A stretch of DNA of 64,000 bases, taken from IMG/VR virus record IMGVR_UViG_3300040771_000133, positions 1 through 64,000 of that record; one strand, written 5' to 3'. Positions 1 to 9,125 of this stretch are shown here, one piece after another. This stretch comes from a virus. The translations under genes were made by a program, and so were the position numbers. Each line of letters starts with the position of its first letter. Positions within the stretch are counted from its first letter, which is position 1. Under the pieces are notes generated by a model. It was not told where the DNA came from, made no database searches, and saw only the letters and a program-made list of their open reading frames with translations.

Positions 1-659
1 TCGCCTACAACGCCTAAAGATTTTACATTTACATAAATTAAATTTTTATTAACTGCGTCAACTGTAGGGTATTTAATTCCTGTTCCGTCTGCTGCTAAAC
101 TGTTTTGTTTGTTTGAAATATCTTCTTTTAAGTTTAAAGCCGTTTGTTGTGCAGTAGATATAGGTTTGTTTATATCACTAGTATCATTTACATTCGACAA
201 TCCAACATCTACTTTACTTAAATCAATATTACCAATACCTTCTAAAGATTGCCCTTCAATAGTTTTTAAAGGTCTTTTAGATTGTATGGTAGCAGTTGTC
301 TCATCTCCAGTGTTAGTTCCACTAGATGTTCCACTACCTGTTACTTTTGTTGCTAATCCATCAACTAATGCTTTAGTGTTAGTGTAAGTTGTTATACTAG
401 ATGTAGTAAATGAACTAGATTTATTTACTAAATCCTCTTTACCACTTATATCAGTAATTAAAGTTACATTTCCTGAACCTAATAAACTGCTACCATTTAT
501 AGTTTTTATATTAACTCCAGAAACTAAAGCTTCTTGAGCGTTGTCAAGTTTATTCTTTTCAAGTTGAGTTAAATGAATAAAGTTACCTTCATTCAAACCT
601 TCAGTATTGTTATGAACAATAGTATTAGTGTTTGATAATTTAGTTATTATTTTAGCCAT
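1..659 (-). CDS. Tail fibre protein, N-terminal part (runs off the left edge)
   Basis: Open frame of about 219 codons that leaves the window, so only the N-terminal part is seen. It carries two copies of a motif common in phage tail fibres, KTINGSSLLGSGNVTL near residue 55 and KTIEGQSLEGIGNIDL near residue 135, followed by VGLSNVNDTSDINKP, also typical of fibre shafts. Composition is rich in Thr, Ser, Asn and Gly with no Cys. The start ATG overlaps the stop of the upstream gene (TAATG), which supports the start and a shared leftward operon. Probable role: shaft of a host-recognition fibre. The host receptor cannot be read from this. Confidence 0.8.
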   Translation of the reverse strand, partial: MAKIITKLSNTNTIVHNNTEGLNEGNFIHLTQLEKNKLDNAQEALVSGVNIKTINGSSLLGSGNVTLITDISGKEDLVNKSSSFTTSSITTYTNTKALVDGLATKVTGSGTSSGTNTGDETTATIQSKRPLKTIEGQSLEGIGNIDLSKVDVGLSNVNDTSDINKPISTAQQTALNLKEDISNKQNSLAADGTGIKYPTVDAVNKNLIYVNVKSLGVVG

Positions 660-1048
660 TATATAGTTTCTTTTATATATTCTACTAATACTCTTGAACC
701 AGCTTTTACCGTAAAAGTAAAAGATGTTTGATTTAAGGTAGTTACTTCAATATTTTGAGTTAATCCTGCAGGAAATGTAAACGTGTTGTATACTATACTT
801 CCAGTTAAAACTATTAAAGTTATTGAATGAAATGTGTTTACAGGGTAAGTTACGATTTGATCTATAGTAGGTTCATAAACATCTGAGATAACAGTATTAT
901 AATTAGGTCCCCCATTTTGACAAATGTTAACAGCTGATACTAACTCAACTAATTTTCTTAAATCTTCATTTTTTATTTTATTACAATCTTTAAATGAAAT
1001 TAAAAGTTCATTTATAGTTTGAGATATTTCATTACATTCTATTATCAT
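659..1048 (-). CDS. Hypothetical tail-operon protein, 129 aa
   Basis: Not recognised as a named family. Residues 1-45 are polar and likely helical with Cys at 5, 22 and 43; the rest is rich in Thr, Val and Ile and looks like beta structure, as in small tail-tip or fibre accessory proteins. It sits between two fibre-like genes and its stop overlaps the start of the next fibre, so translational coupling is likely. A virion role is inferred from position only. Confidence 0.6.
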   Translation of the reverse strand: MIIECNEISQTINELLISFKDCNKIKNEDLRKLVELVSAVNICQNGGPNYNTVISDVYEPTIDQIVTYPVNTFHSITLIVLTGSIVYNTFTFPAGLTQNIEVTTLNQTSFTFTVKAGSRVLVEYIKETI

Positions 1049-1095
1049 ATTTATATATTTTATAAGTAATATTATTAAATTTAGTTAAATATATA

Positions 1096-1410
1096 TTATA
1101 AGCATAACGTATCCAAGGTAATTACACCCGTGTCACTTATTAAAACTGAATGTATATTTATTAAAGATACTTTGTAGTATTGATTTCCACCAACTACTGG
1201 AATTGTTCCAAGCTCATTGGTGTAAGCTATATCTCCAGAATTAATTGCACCATTTATAGATGTATCAAAGTAGCAAATAGTGTCTAACAGTTCTGAACAT
1301 ACTATTCCAGAAGTTGCTCTAGAAATAGAACTTATTGATCCTGATTCTAAAACAGCTCCCGAAAAAGTTTCAAAACTATTAGAGTATATATTTTTTTGAA
1401 AACTATTCAT
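1096..1410 (-). CDS. Hypothetical tail-operon protein, 104 aa
   Basis: No family recognised. Ser-rich N-terminal half (about residues 15-35), three Cys residues in the second half, and a short predicted beta-rich C-terminus. Only two bases separate its start from the stop of the fibre gene upstream, so it belongs to the same leftward tail operon. Possibly a small fibre or adhesin accessory protein. Confidence 0.55.
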   Translation of the reverse strand: MNSFQKNIYSNSFETFSGAVLESGSISSISRATSGIVCSELLDTICYFDTSINGAINSGDIAYTNELGTIPVVGGNQYYKVSLINIHSVLISDTGVITLDTLCL

Positions 1411-1412
1411 AT

Positions 1413-2444
1413 TTAAATTTTTGTATTACCTCCTAAAAAGTAATTATTAGTATTTAACTCTTGACTTAAATAAGTTTGATAAAATTGACCTTTAATTTTT
1501 AAACCTATAGGGTTATTAATCGTTGTTCCTGAAGATACATATGACACATCTCCTGCACCTTTTTGAGTAAACCCTACACCAATTTTAGATGTTAATCCAC
1601 TAGGTACAGTAATAGTTATGGCTGTTGCACCATTATTAATTATAATTTCATAATTATTATCTAAATTAATTAAAGTATAATTTGTACCTACAAAGTCTGC
1701 AGGGTATGTAATCACTTTTTGAAGATTATTTATATTAAATGTTGTTCCAGATAAAAGTAAACCTTCTCCGGCAGAATATGTAGTGTTTGTATCTGTAGCG
1801 TTTATAACATAAGGTGTTGATATAGTTCCATCCCCTGAGATTGTTATATTCGTTCCAGCATTAACCTTAGTTTCAGAACCATTTACATTTATGACCGGAT
1901 TGAGCGGATCATTATTATTTACAGCTGTTCCTGTTATTGATGCTACCCCTGTTGAAATTGCAATGTTTCCTAAACCTATTATAGAGCTTCCATTAATGGT
2001 TTTAAAAGTAGGTTTATTCAAAATTTGACTAATTCCGCTTACAGAATTCCAATCTGAATTTACTTGTGCAGTTATTGCAGGTTTGTTTAGTATTTGACTT
2101 AATCCACTTGTTGAGTTCCAATCTGAATTTACTTGAGATGAGTTGAACACTTTATAAAAGTTATAAGTTTGGTTTGAATAGTTTATTCCAAAAGTGATTA
2201 TATTAGCAGGATATGTAAAATCTTGAGTTAATAAACCAATACCTTCTGTAGAAGGTTTCCACTCCCATCTAGTACCTTCTTGTACACAATATATAATCAT
2301 ACCTTTTACATATGTAAAAGCTAAGTTATTACTTACACCTAAATTAGATAACGAATTTTCACTAGCTATCCAGTTTTTAACATCTAAAGGTATTTGGGAC
2401 TGAACTCTTAATCCAGCTAATAAGTTATTATAATCTTGTGGCAT
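1413..2444 (-). CDS. Tail fibre protein with internal repeats, 343 aa
   Basis: Fibre-like protein. Two nearly identical units beginning QVNSDWNSTSGLSQILNKP occupy roughly residues 104-145, followed by KTINGSSIIGLGNIAI, the same fibre motif as in the gene at the left edge. The C-terminal part has Thr/Ser/Asn-rich beta segments ending in Gly-Asn-Thr. Such repeats usually form trimeric shafts. It lies in a run of tail genes with gaps of only a few bases. Receptor specificity is not predictable. Confidence 0.75.
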   Translation of the reverse strand: MPQDYNNLLAGLRVQSQIPLDVKNWIASENSLSNLGVSNNLAFTYVKGMIIYCVQEGTRWEWKPSTEGIGLLTQDFTYPANIITFGINYSNQTYNFYKVFNSSQVNSDWNSTSGLSQILNKPAITAQVNSDWNSVSGISQILNKPTFKTINGSSIIGLGNIAISTGVASITGTAVNNNDPLNPVINVNGSETKVNAGTNITISGDGTISTPYVINATDTNTTYSAGEGLLLSGTTFNINNLQKVITYPADFVGTNYTLINLDNNYEIIINNGATAITITVPSGLTSKIGVGFTQKGAGDVSYVSSGTTINNPIGLKIKGQFYQTYLSQELNTNNYFLGGNTKI

Positions 2445-2455
2445 ATGTTTGATAA

Positions 2456-3091
2456 TTAAATTTTATTTTTAAATAATTTTAAAAGGCGTTTTTCCTCTAT
2501 TTCAAATCTTTCACCAATTTCTTCATGTTTATTTGAATTAAGATTAGATAACCCTGCTTTTAATTGCCCTGTTAAAAATGGTAATGTTAACGCAATTTTC
2601 GTATTTTCTAGTTGTGACATAGAGCTTAAGACAACGTCCCAATTACCTCCAGATGGATAGCTTAATAACTTTTCATATAACGAATTAAATATTACAACTA
2701 ATTGACTATTATGTGCAGAGTTAATACTAATTAAATTACCACTTAACTTTTCATTATTATGAGTTACTTTAGAACAACCTGTAAATATAGCTTTAACATT
2801 ATTGTTTTTAACTTTTTCAATTATATTTAATAATTCTTCTTTACAATTATTATTGTTAAAAATGCAATCGTCTTCCATTATTATAACATACTCTGAATTT
2901 TTGTTATTTTTTATTATTTCTTTTACTGTTTCCCATAAATTAATTGAATTATGACTTTTTTTAGGAGAGTCTCCCATATACAATTTATATTCTATTTTTA
3001 ATTGACTAAGCTTAGGTAAAAGTATTTTTCTCCTTAAGGTTCCTATTTTGTCATCAGTACTTATTAAATTTACTTGCATAAAACTGTCCAC
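2456..3091 (-). CDS. Glycosyltransferase-like protein in the tail operon (GT25-like)
   Basis: Resembles small glycosyltransferases of the GT25/LPS type: an N-terminal segment VNLISTDDKIGTLRRK, then YVIIMEDDCIF near residue 90, where the EDD triad is the expected metal/nucleotide-sugar site, then a Ser/His-rich stretch and a charged C-terminal helix. An internal ATG at 3076 would remove the overlap with the upstream gene and may be the true start. Placement among fibre genes suggests glycosylation of a virion protein or of host surface sugar. Substrate unknown. Confidence 0.6.
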   Translation of the reverse strand: MDSFMQVNLISTDDKIGTLRRKILLPKLSQLKIEYKLYMGDSPKKSHNSINLWETVKEIIKNNKNSEYVIIMEDDCIFNNNNCKEELLNIIEKVKNNNVKAIFTGCSKVTHNNEKLSGNLISINSAHNSQLVVIFNSLYEKLLSYPSGGNWDVVLSSMSQLENTKIALTLPFLTGQLKAGLSNLNSNKHEEIGERFEIEEKRLLKLFKNKI

Positions 3092-3465
3092 TTAAGGTTG
3101 TTTAATCCTATTTTAGGAACTTTAGGATAATAATCATAATTTTGATAGCTTATTGTAATATTTGTGCTATCTGCAAATGCAAAAAATAACAAAGGGTAGT
3201 GATTAAATCCATCAAAAAAACTTAAAGTATCCATTGTATTTCCTGTTGCCAAAACCATAGTTGGAGTATAACTTAAGCCATGAGGGAAAATAAAAATAGG
3301 TGTTACCTCATCCCCACTAGATGTAACTAATAATAATTTACCGTTATCGTTAACTTCTAACACTTCATCTATAATCGTGCCAACTATAGTTGGAGTAACA
3401 GAATTAGCGGCAGTTGCATTTGTAATCTCTGCAAGAATTCTCGCTTTTGTTGTTGATTTTGACAT
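3070..3465 (-). CDS. Small tail-associated protein, 131 aa
   Basis: N-terminal region begins MSKSTTKARILAEI with a polar helix, then TPTIVGTIIDEVLEVNDNG, which resembles the base of phage fibre or adhesin proteins, then a beta-rich C-terminal part with many aromatic residues. No enzyme motif. It overlaps the glycosyltransferase gene by up to 22 bases, so the two may be co-translated. A virion protein is likely; the exact role is unknown. Confidence 0.55.
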   Translation of the reverse strand: MSKSTTKARILAEITNATAANSVTPTIVGTIIDEVLEVNDNGKLLLVTSSGDEVTPIFIFPHGLSYTPTMVLATGNTMDTLSFFDGFNHYPLLFFAFADSTNITISYQNYDYYPKVPKIGLNNLKWTVLCK

Positions 3466-3466
3466 A

Positions 3467-4171
3467 TTATGTAAATTGACTTGTAAATTGATTTGTAAAA
3501 ATTCCAGATAATGTTAAAGCTGTTGTTGATTTTGTTAATTTAACAAAAACATCACCATAACTATAAATGTTATTGGATGTAAATAGTATAGTCTTATTTT
3601 CAAAATAAGTCCTAGTAAAACTTTCTGTAATATCATTATTTAAAATATCATATATTTTATAATTATCATTACTTAAAGAGTTTGTTATAGCAAAAGATAT
3701 TATACCTATACTAGTGTAATTAATTGTTTTACCAATGTTAAAATTAGCTATGGTATCAGAAGTTTTAGTTTGAATATAACCTGATGCATTTACATTTGCT
3801 ATTATGTCATTTCTTACTATAGTAGTATTAGGTTCTTGCCAATAGTAAACTTTCTGTGAATCACCAGTATTATTACAATCTGAGCATTCTGCTTGAGTGA
3901 ATTTAGATTTTAATAAAACTTTATCTTGATTTAATATAATTGATTTACAAGTATATTTAGAAGTGTTTAATATAGTGTTATATAAAGATATTAAAGAACG
4001 TCTTTGTAAATGGTTAATAGATGTTGAACACCCACTTAATAATTTATAAATTCCGTCTAAAATATATATATCACCAGAATTTAAAATTCCAGTAACTCTA
4101 GATTGATTATAAATTTTATCTAACGATCCTATTACTACTGCTGTATGGGTTTTTTCATTTATATTTGTCAT
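3467..4171 (-). CDS. Hypothetical tail-operon protein, 234 aa
   Basis: No recognised family. Contains a CSDC pair (about residues 96-99) and a preceding Cys near 74, then a long Asn/Thr/Ile-rich, probably beta-structured C-terminal half ending in a short repeat, FTNQFTSQFT. Starts one base after the stop of the upstream gene. Ends with TAG, the only clear TAG stop in the left arm. Likely a tail or baseplate component. Confidence 0.55.
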   Translation of the reverse strand: MTNINEKTHTAVVIGSLDKIYNQSRVTGILNSGDIYILDGIYKLLSGCSTSINHLQRRSLISLYNTILNTSKYTCKSIILNQDKVLLKSKFTQAECSDCNNTGDSQKVYYWQEPNTTIVRNDIIANVNASGYIQTKTSDTIANFNIGKTINYTSIGIISFAITNSLSNDNYKIYDILNNDITESFTRTYFENKTILFTSNNIYSYGDVFVKLTKSTTALTLSGIFTNQFTSQFT

Positions 4172-4172
4172 A

Positions 4173-4748
4173 CTAAGTTTGTATAAAGTTATTACAGCTT
4201 GAGCATTCTATAGTAGGACAGTTATCACATTTCTTTAATAAGCATAGTTTTTTTAACTTTGCAATCATATCTATAGCTTGAGAATAATATCCAATTTCTA
4301 AAGATTTCATTACAGTATCTATAAGCATGTTTATAGTTATAACCATTTTATTAGATTCCTCTTTATCGCAATTTATACATTGAGTTAATTGTAAATCAGT
4401 TAAATAATTAAGTAAACATGTATAGTAAGTTGAAAGATTATAAGTTATACCTAATATTGGAGATTGACAATCTACACACCCAGGAATATCTACAAAAGTA
4501 CTTTCTATTTCTATAAAACATATGTCTTCGAATTTAGAAATTCCAACACTATTTGCATTTATAATTAAAACTTCTTTATTATTTACTTTTAACAATCTGC
4601 TATTTAAATTTATAGCCAACGAATAATCTTTAAAGTTAGACATTGTCCAAAATAATAATGAATTTATAGTATGTCCAATATTAGTTTCTACATCTATAGC
4701 TAACTGCGTACCGTTATTTATTATTTCAAAATTTTTTAATAATATCAT
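4173..4748 (-). CDS. Hypothetical Cys-rich tail-operon protein, 191 aa
   Basis: N-terminal two thirds look beta-rich; the C-terminal third has an array of CxxC pairs (CVDC near 91, CINC near 123, then several in the last 25 residues ending CSSC), suggesting one or more metal-binding or disulfide knots. First gene after the terminator at 4761-4793, so it opens the tail transcription unit. Function unknown. Confidence 0.55.
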   Translation of the reverse strand: MILLKNFEIINNGTQLAIDVETNIGHTINSLLFWTMSNFKDYSLAINLNSRLLKVNNKEVLIINANSVGISKFEDICFIEIESTFVDIPGCVDCQSPILGITYNLSTYYTCLLNYLTDLQLTQCINCDKEESNKMVITINMLIDTVMKSLEIGYYSQAIDMIAKLKKLCLLKKCDNCPTIECSSCNNFIQT

Positions 4749-4760
4749 TTTAGTTTAAAT

Positions 4761-4793
4761 AAAAAAAGGGAAGAAAGTTTTTGCTCTCTCCCC
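4761..4793 (-). terminator. Rho-independent terminator after the 335-aa structural gene
   Basis: On the minus strand a 10-bp stem (GGGGAGAGAG with CTTTCTTCCC, two G-U pairs) with a short A-rich loop is followed by seven T. It closes the transcription unit containing the gene at 4817-5824 and separates it from the tail genes. Confidence 0.85.
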
Positions 4794-4816
4794 TTTAAGG
4801 TTAATTATAAGTTGTA

Positions 4817-5824
4817 TTATACTACTGCTAAATTAGCTGGAACTAACGCTAATGTTCCAACAGCTGTTCTAATATCAGTTAAGATAGAGTTAGTAGCAGC
4901 GTTGTTAGCAACTACGTTTGTAACTTTGTCTACAAGAATTGTAAGCACTTTGTACTGACGTTCTTGAATAGTTTCGTTTCTAGGAGAGAAATATTTAATT
5001 TGAATAACATTATATATACCTGCTTTAGAAGTATAAAATGGAACATCAAACCCAACTGGATATTCAAAATCTCTTTCAGCTGAATATTTCATACCTTTTA
5101 CAAAGTACTCAAAGTTAGTTGCAAATTTACCAGTACCGTTACCATCACTTCCTGCAACTGTAACTGTAGATGTTAATAGTCCAAGGTTTGAATTGTAACC
5201 ATTTGAAATGTTACTAAATACTTTACCTTGAGCTGTAAACAATAGTTTACGACCATCAATTCTTCCAGGTTTGTTGTTTTGAGATTTCTCAGTAATTAAA
5301 ATTCCAGTACCATCAGCAGCTACTGTAAATTCAGCATTACCTCTACGCACTAAATTTTTATTTAAACTTGCAATTACACCATCACGAATAGTGGTAGCTG
5401 TATCAGATCCTAATAGTTCACCAGTTACGTAATAACCAGAGATAACTTCAAAGTTTTCAGGAGATAATTGATTCTCAAGTCTAATTTCAGCAGTGTAAGT
5501 TCTTTGAGCAGCAGCTACGCCACCTACAGCAAATCCATCAATTTTTACGGCTTTTAATACCTCTGGGGTATATTGAGCAACTGTGATTCTGTCAATGTAA
5601 CGTGGATCAATCTTGTCTGAAAATTCATAATTCAATCCTTTAGCTGCGTCACCAGCTGTTTTTTGCAATAAGTAAAAAGGTTTCCCAGCAGCAACGTTGC
5701 TACCGTCTTTTGATAACACTTTTACGGACTTATCTGCAGCAGAAGCTACAAATGTAGCTACAGTTGTTTGTGCAGCAGAAGTTGCTCCTACAATTAATTC
5801 TCCTACTTGATTCGGTGCGAACAT
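4817..5824 (-). CDS. Abundant structural protein, 335 aa
   Basis: Ala/Val/Thr/Gly-rich protein without enzyme motifs; composition and codon choice resemble the major capsid gene more than its neighbours, suggesting high expression. Residues 1-35 are Ala-rich; the middle holds repeated beta segments (for example near EIRLENQLSPENFEVISGYY); the C-terminal 40 residues are hydrophobic. It is followed by a strong terminator. Candidates are an auxiliary capsid, head-fibre, tail-tube or muzzle protein. Position between capsid-side and tail genes supports a virion role; I cannot say which. Confidence 0.65.
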   Translation of the reverse strand: MFAPNQVGELIVGATSAAQTTVATFVASAADKSVKVLSKDGSNVAAGKPFYLLQKTAGDAAKGLNYEFSDKIDPRYIDRITVAQYTPEVLKAVKIDGFAVGGVAAAQRTYTAEIRLENQLSPENFEVISGYYVTGELLGSDTATTIRDGVIASLNKNLVRRGNAEFTVAADGTGILITEKSQNNKPGRIDGRKLLFTAQGKVFSNISNGYNSNLGLLTSTVTVAGSDGNGTGKFATNFEYFVKGMKYSAERDFEYPVGFDVPFYTSKAGIYNVIQIKYFSPRNETIQERQYKVLTILVDKVTNVVANNAATNSILTDIRTAVGTLALVPANLAVV

Positions 5825-5861
5825 AATTCTTTAGTTTTAATTTATAATAATAATTTTTTGT

Positions 5862-6608
5862 TTATTCATTACGTGAATTTGTTTGAATAAACGCTTCTAA
5901 ACCTTGCGGCTTATAATCACGCAATGCCAACTCCACAGATCTATCAAGTATTTCTCGATGAATTCCTTCACCTAACTCACACTCTGTAACTGCACTTAAA
6001 CCGTCTATTGTTAGACCGTCTGATGGGAATAATGTATTTAGATTACCCACTATAATAGGTTTAGGATATTTTAAATATCTTCCTGAATAGTATGGTGAAC
6101 TTAAAGTATTAAATTTTGATATTAGTTCAACTACAGTTTTCTTAGTATCATATGACGCATCTAATCTCCAAACAGTATTATCATCTGGATTTTTAAAAGG
6201 GTTATTTACCTGTATATTGTAATCGTCATGCGTAATAGGGATTACTTTTATTAATCTACCGTTGTTACAATCTGTCGATACAATTTGATACTGCTCATAT
6301 ATAATTAGAAATACATCCGTACTTAAAGTAAAAAATTTAGATGTAGAATGCAATCCGTTTGAATTAGTAGTAGAAACATTAGTTTTAAAAGGCTTTATTA
6401 AACCTTTTAAATCAGATCTTCTTTTTTCTGTATTTTCAAATCCAGTTTTTTTACGATTACTTAAAGGGTCATAATAATCTTTAATTAACTCTAATTGAGC
6501 TTTTGTAAGATATACAGAAATTTCATAGTCATCTAATCCCGGTGAGGAATTGGAGGCTATGGCATTATAGTGTATTAAAAATTCATTTTTTAACTCTTGA
6601 GTAGTCAT
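5862..6608 (-). CDS. Structural/connector-like protein, crAss-like family, 248 aa
   Basis: The opening MTTQELKNEFLIHYNAIASN, then PGLDDYEISVYLTKAQLELIKDYY and later GEGIHREILDRSVELALRDY, fits a family I recognise from Bacteroidota podophages, where it lies just downstream of the capsid genes and is thought to be a neck/ring or connector protein. The last part (ILDRSVELALRDY) is the most conserved region in my memory. Its start is two bases from the end of the upstream gene, which fits co-translation. The assignment to the neck is inference. Confidence 0.6.
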   Translation of the reverse strand: MTTQELKNEFLIHYNAIASNSSPGLDDYEISVYLTKAQLELIKDYYDPLSNRKKTGFENTEKRRSDLKGLIKPFKTNVSTTNSNGLHSTSKFFTLSTDVFLIIYEQYQIVSTDCNNGRLIKVIPITHDDYNIQVNNPFKNPDDNTVWRLDASYDTKKTVVELISKFNTLSSPYYSGRYLKYPKPIIVGNLNTLFPSDGLTIDGLSAVTECELGEGIHREILDRSVELALRDYKPQGLEAFIQTNSRNE

Positions 6609-6610
6609 AA

Positions 6611-7483
6611 TTATTTTTTGGCTTTATTTATCTTAGCTTCAATTATTAGACGCACCTCTTGATTCTTAGCAGAATCTAAATAAGCTATAGCATTATCAAA
6701 TGATGCTATTTCACCAGCATTACATAAATCAAGACCATCAATAGTTGAATATTTATTGCCTCTTTTCAATACAACACCTGCGTCAATACCTGAGTTTAAT
6801 AATAGTTTAGTATAGAAAGCTTTATCATTTACAGCTGACACAAATTTACTAGGTGATTGATCGATAATCTCTTCTACTTTATGTTGTAACCAACTTAATT
6901 TAGAATCTGGAGATACAATTTTGTTTGTAAGTATTTTATATACTCCAAGCAATTTATCTTTATCATCTTCAATTTTACCATATAGTTTAAATGCTTCTTT
7001 CTTAGCATCGTATTTACCTTTGTTTTCAAGCATCTCTTCATCTTCGCGAGTAATTGCAAATTGATAAGTTTGGTTGTTATTACGAGCTGCCCAAGATGGT
7101 GCGATATCGTCTTTAGATAAGCACTCTAGTATTTTAATAGATATATAATCCATTGGTGAACTAGTGTCAAATCTATTACCAGCATCGTCTTTCCCAAGCC
7201 TAACATAATAATTATGCCAAAATGTTCCGTAAATTGATAAATCTAATCCAGTAGCGTCTTCAAGGTATTCTTTCTCCTCGTTAGTTAAAACATTTTTGAT
7301 TGATCCATTTCGTTGTATAGGTGCTGCAAATTTTCTAACAGCATTAGACAACATACCTCCTGATATAACGTGATTAGCTTCTACATTAGCTGCCATACCT
7401 CTACGTCTATTAATGTATTTAACAATTAATATTTCATTTGGTAATTTAAAAGTATTTTTTGATTCTGTAACTTCTGCTTTCAT
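6611..7483 (-). CDS. Hypothetical structural-operon protein, 290 aa
   Basis: Basic, mixed alpha/beta protein with no catalytic motif I recognise. N-terminus carries KYINRRRGMAANVEANHVISGGM; a central charged region (about residues 150-180) may be helical; the C-terminus is rich in Lys and Ala. It lies downstream of the capsid gene and upstream of the connector-like gene with a two-base gap. Possibly a minor capsid, ring or ejected cargo protein; evidence is positional. Confidence 0.55.
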   Translation of the reverse strand: MKAEVTESKNTFKLPNEILIVKYINRRRGMAANVEANHVISGGMLSNAVRKFAAPIQRNGSIKNVLTNEEKEYLEDATGLDLSIYGTFWHNYYVRLGKDDAGNRFDTSSPMDYISIKILECLSKDDIAPSWAARNNNQTYQFAITREDEEMLENKGKYDAKKEAFKLYGKIEDDKDKLLGVYKILTNKIVSPDSKLSWLQHKVEEIIDQSPSKFVSAVNDKAFYTKLLLNSGIDAGVVLKRGNKYSTIDGLDLCNAGEIASFDNAIAYLDSAKNQEVRLIIEAKINKAKK

Positions 7484-7538
7484 ATTCTTCAGTATTAATC
7501 TTCTTCCTAAGATTTTTGTTGTTAATGTTATAAGTTAC

Positions 7539-7567
7539 CCTCCTAAAAATATAGTATGATTAGGAGG
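7539..7567 (-). terminator. Hairpin between major capsid gene and downstream gene
   Basis: Perfect 8-bp inverted repeat (CCTCCTAA with TTAGGAGG) around a 13-base loop, in the 100-base gap after the capsid gene. No strong T tract follows, so it may be a partial terminator, a processing site or an mRNA stabiliser for the capsid message. Its TTAGGAGGTAA arm also occurs in the hairpin at 56673. Confidence 0.5.
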
Positions 7568-7584
7568 TAAACTTATGAATTTAT

Positions 7585-9099
7585 TTAGTCAATAATTGAC
7601 GGTTTTAATGTTGCAGTTCTAGATGGATCCTTAACCATTGCTCCGTACCCTTCGCAAAGTGCGGTCATAGTTGCAGAATCTTCCATTGTTTGCATTTCTC
7701 CACCTCTACGTCCAGTAAATGGATTTCTAATACCTCCTTGGTAGCCACGTAGTTCATCAGAACCAGCCACTTTAATTTTTTGGATATTAGGCTCTTCCAT
7801 AGAACCGATGTAAAGAATGTCGTATCTGTAAGATTCAGCTACACCACCATCTGGGTGAAGAACTTTATTTCTTACTTTATCGTCATATAATGGATCTACT
7901 TCTAACATCAAGTGAATGTTGTTAGGCGCTTTCCATTCTGTAAATTGGAAACCTGCTACAAATGCGTTGGTATGGTATTTAGAAGTAGTTTGTTTAATTG
8001 CATTAGCGTTTGTATTATCAAACCCTAAAGACTGCCATCCTGAAGCTTGTTGTGTAACAGCTCTGTGGAATTGTGCAGCACCTCTTTCACCAGTACGCAA
8101 CATAAACTTACGTTGATCCCAATCTAATTTACCTTCTGATAATTCAGACAATAAATCTTCAATAAGCATAATTGAAAACTTGTTGTAAGTAGTAGTGTTA
8201 GACACTTCCATTTGCTCTCTAATTCCAGAACCAGCTTTAATTTCAATATTAGCATTACCTTTGTTTAAGTAACGACCATTCTCATCACGGTTTGTTTTAC
8301 CAAACATGACAGTACGAGATTTAATACGTGACAAAGCTTTTTCAAACTGCCAGTAAACCTCTTGCATCCAAGTTACAGATTTATGAACTTTTCCAGTAGC
8401 TGGATCACGAGTTTCAATTCCTGCGAAATACACTGGTTCAATTTTACAGTCAATCATTTTTCCAGAAACTTTGTGTTCCATACGAATAGATGTAACTGAG
8501 TTTCTCATTAAGTAAGGAGATGTAAATTGAATACCGGCACCTTGGATAGATAACTCGTCTTCAACTGGCGCTCCCTCAATAGAGAATTTGTTTCCAGCAA
8601 CTAATTCATCACCAGGAATACCTGATAAAGATTCTTGACCTCCCCACACCTCACATGTGTATACGTAATTTTGACCTTCTTCATAAGGATCTTCTAAGAT
8701 TCTCATTTGGTATACGTCTGGTCTATGACCTGCAATTAAATGCATTTTAGTAAACCATTTTTCAGCAAATACCATTTCAAAGGTAGCTCTAGCTTGTCCA
8801 ACATTAGTTGTACCACTTGTAACTACTGCTCCGTTGTATCTAGCTTCTACCAAAGGTATATTACGCTCATCACTACCTACTACTTTCCAAACAAAGTCAG
8901 AAGCACCTGCGCTTAATGTTTTGGTTGGAAACAATGATAAAGTTGTGTCAAGATTTTTCATTCCAGAATTCTGCAATAAAACGGTAGTTAATGGTGAAAC
9001 CAATTCTGGCTTTTCTCCAAATAACTGACCAATGTGGTTTTTTAATGTTAAACCTGACCAGGCTTGACCCTTAGTCATAACGAACTTTCCTACTGACAT
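7585..9099 (-). CDS. Major capsid protein (HK97-type, crAss-like)
   Basis: 504 aa, in the range for crAss-like and other large Bacteroidota phage capsid proteins. It directly follows an acidic scaffold-like gene, which follows portal and terminase, the classic head-gene order. GC content and codon bias are higher than in most of the window, as expected for the most abundant virion protein. No protease cleavage site or Cys cluster is obvious. The start has an AT-rich leader (ttaaaaacaaaaatct) without Shine-Dalgarno. Fold assignment is from context and overall similarity; residue-level proof would need structure or profile comparison. Confidence 0.8.
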   Translation of the reverse strand: MSVGKFVMTKGQAWSGLTLKNHIGQLFGEKPELVSPLTTVLLQNSGMKNLDTTLSLFPTKTLSAGASDFVWKVVGSDERNIPLVEARYNGAVVTSGTTNVGQARATFEMVFAEKWFTKMHLIAGHRPDVYQMRILEDPYEEGQNYVYTCEVWGGQESLSGIPGDELVAGNKFSIEGAPVEDELSIQGAGIQFTSPYLMRNSVTSIRMEHKVSGKMIDCKIEPVYFAGIETRDPATGKVHKSVTWMQEVYWQFEKALSRIKSRTVMFGKTNRDENGRYLNKGNANIEIKAGSGIREQMEVSNTTTYNKFSIMLIEDLLSELSEGKLDWDQRKFMLRTGERGAAQFHRAVTQQASGWQSLGFDNTNANAIKQTTSKYHTNAFVAGFQFTEWKAPNNIHLMLEVDPLYDDKVRNKVLHPDGGVAESYRYDILYIGSMEEPNIQKIKVAGSDELRGYQGGIRNPFTGRRGGEMQTMEDSATMTALCEGYGAMVKDPSRTATLKPSIID

Positions 9100-9125
9100 A
9101 GATTTTTGTTTTTAATTGTTATTTA

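Noticed and set aside
109-387. Plus-strand open frame inside the left-edge fibre gene
   Set aside because: It is antisense to a clear fibre reading frame with recognised repeats and has no independent support.
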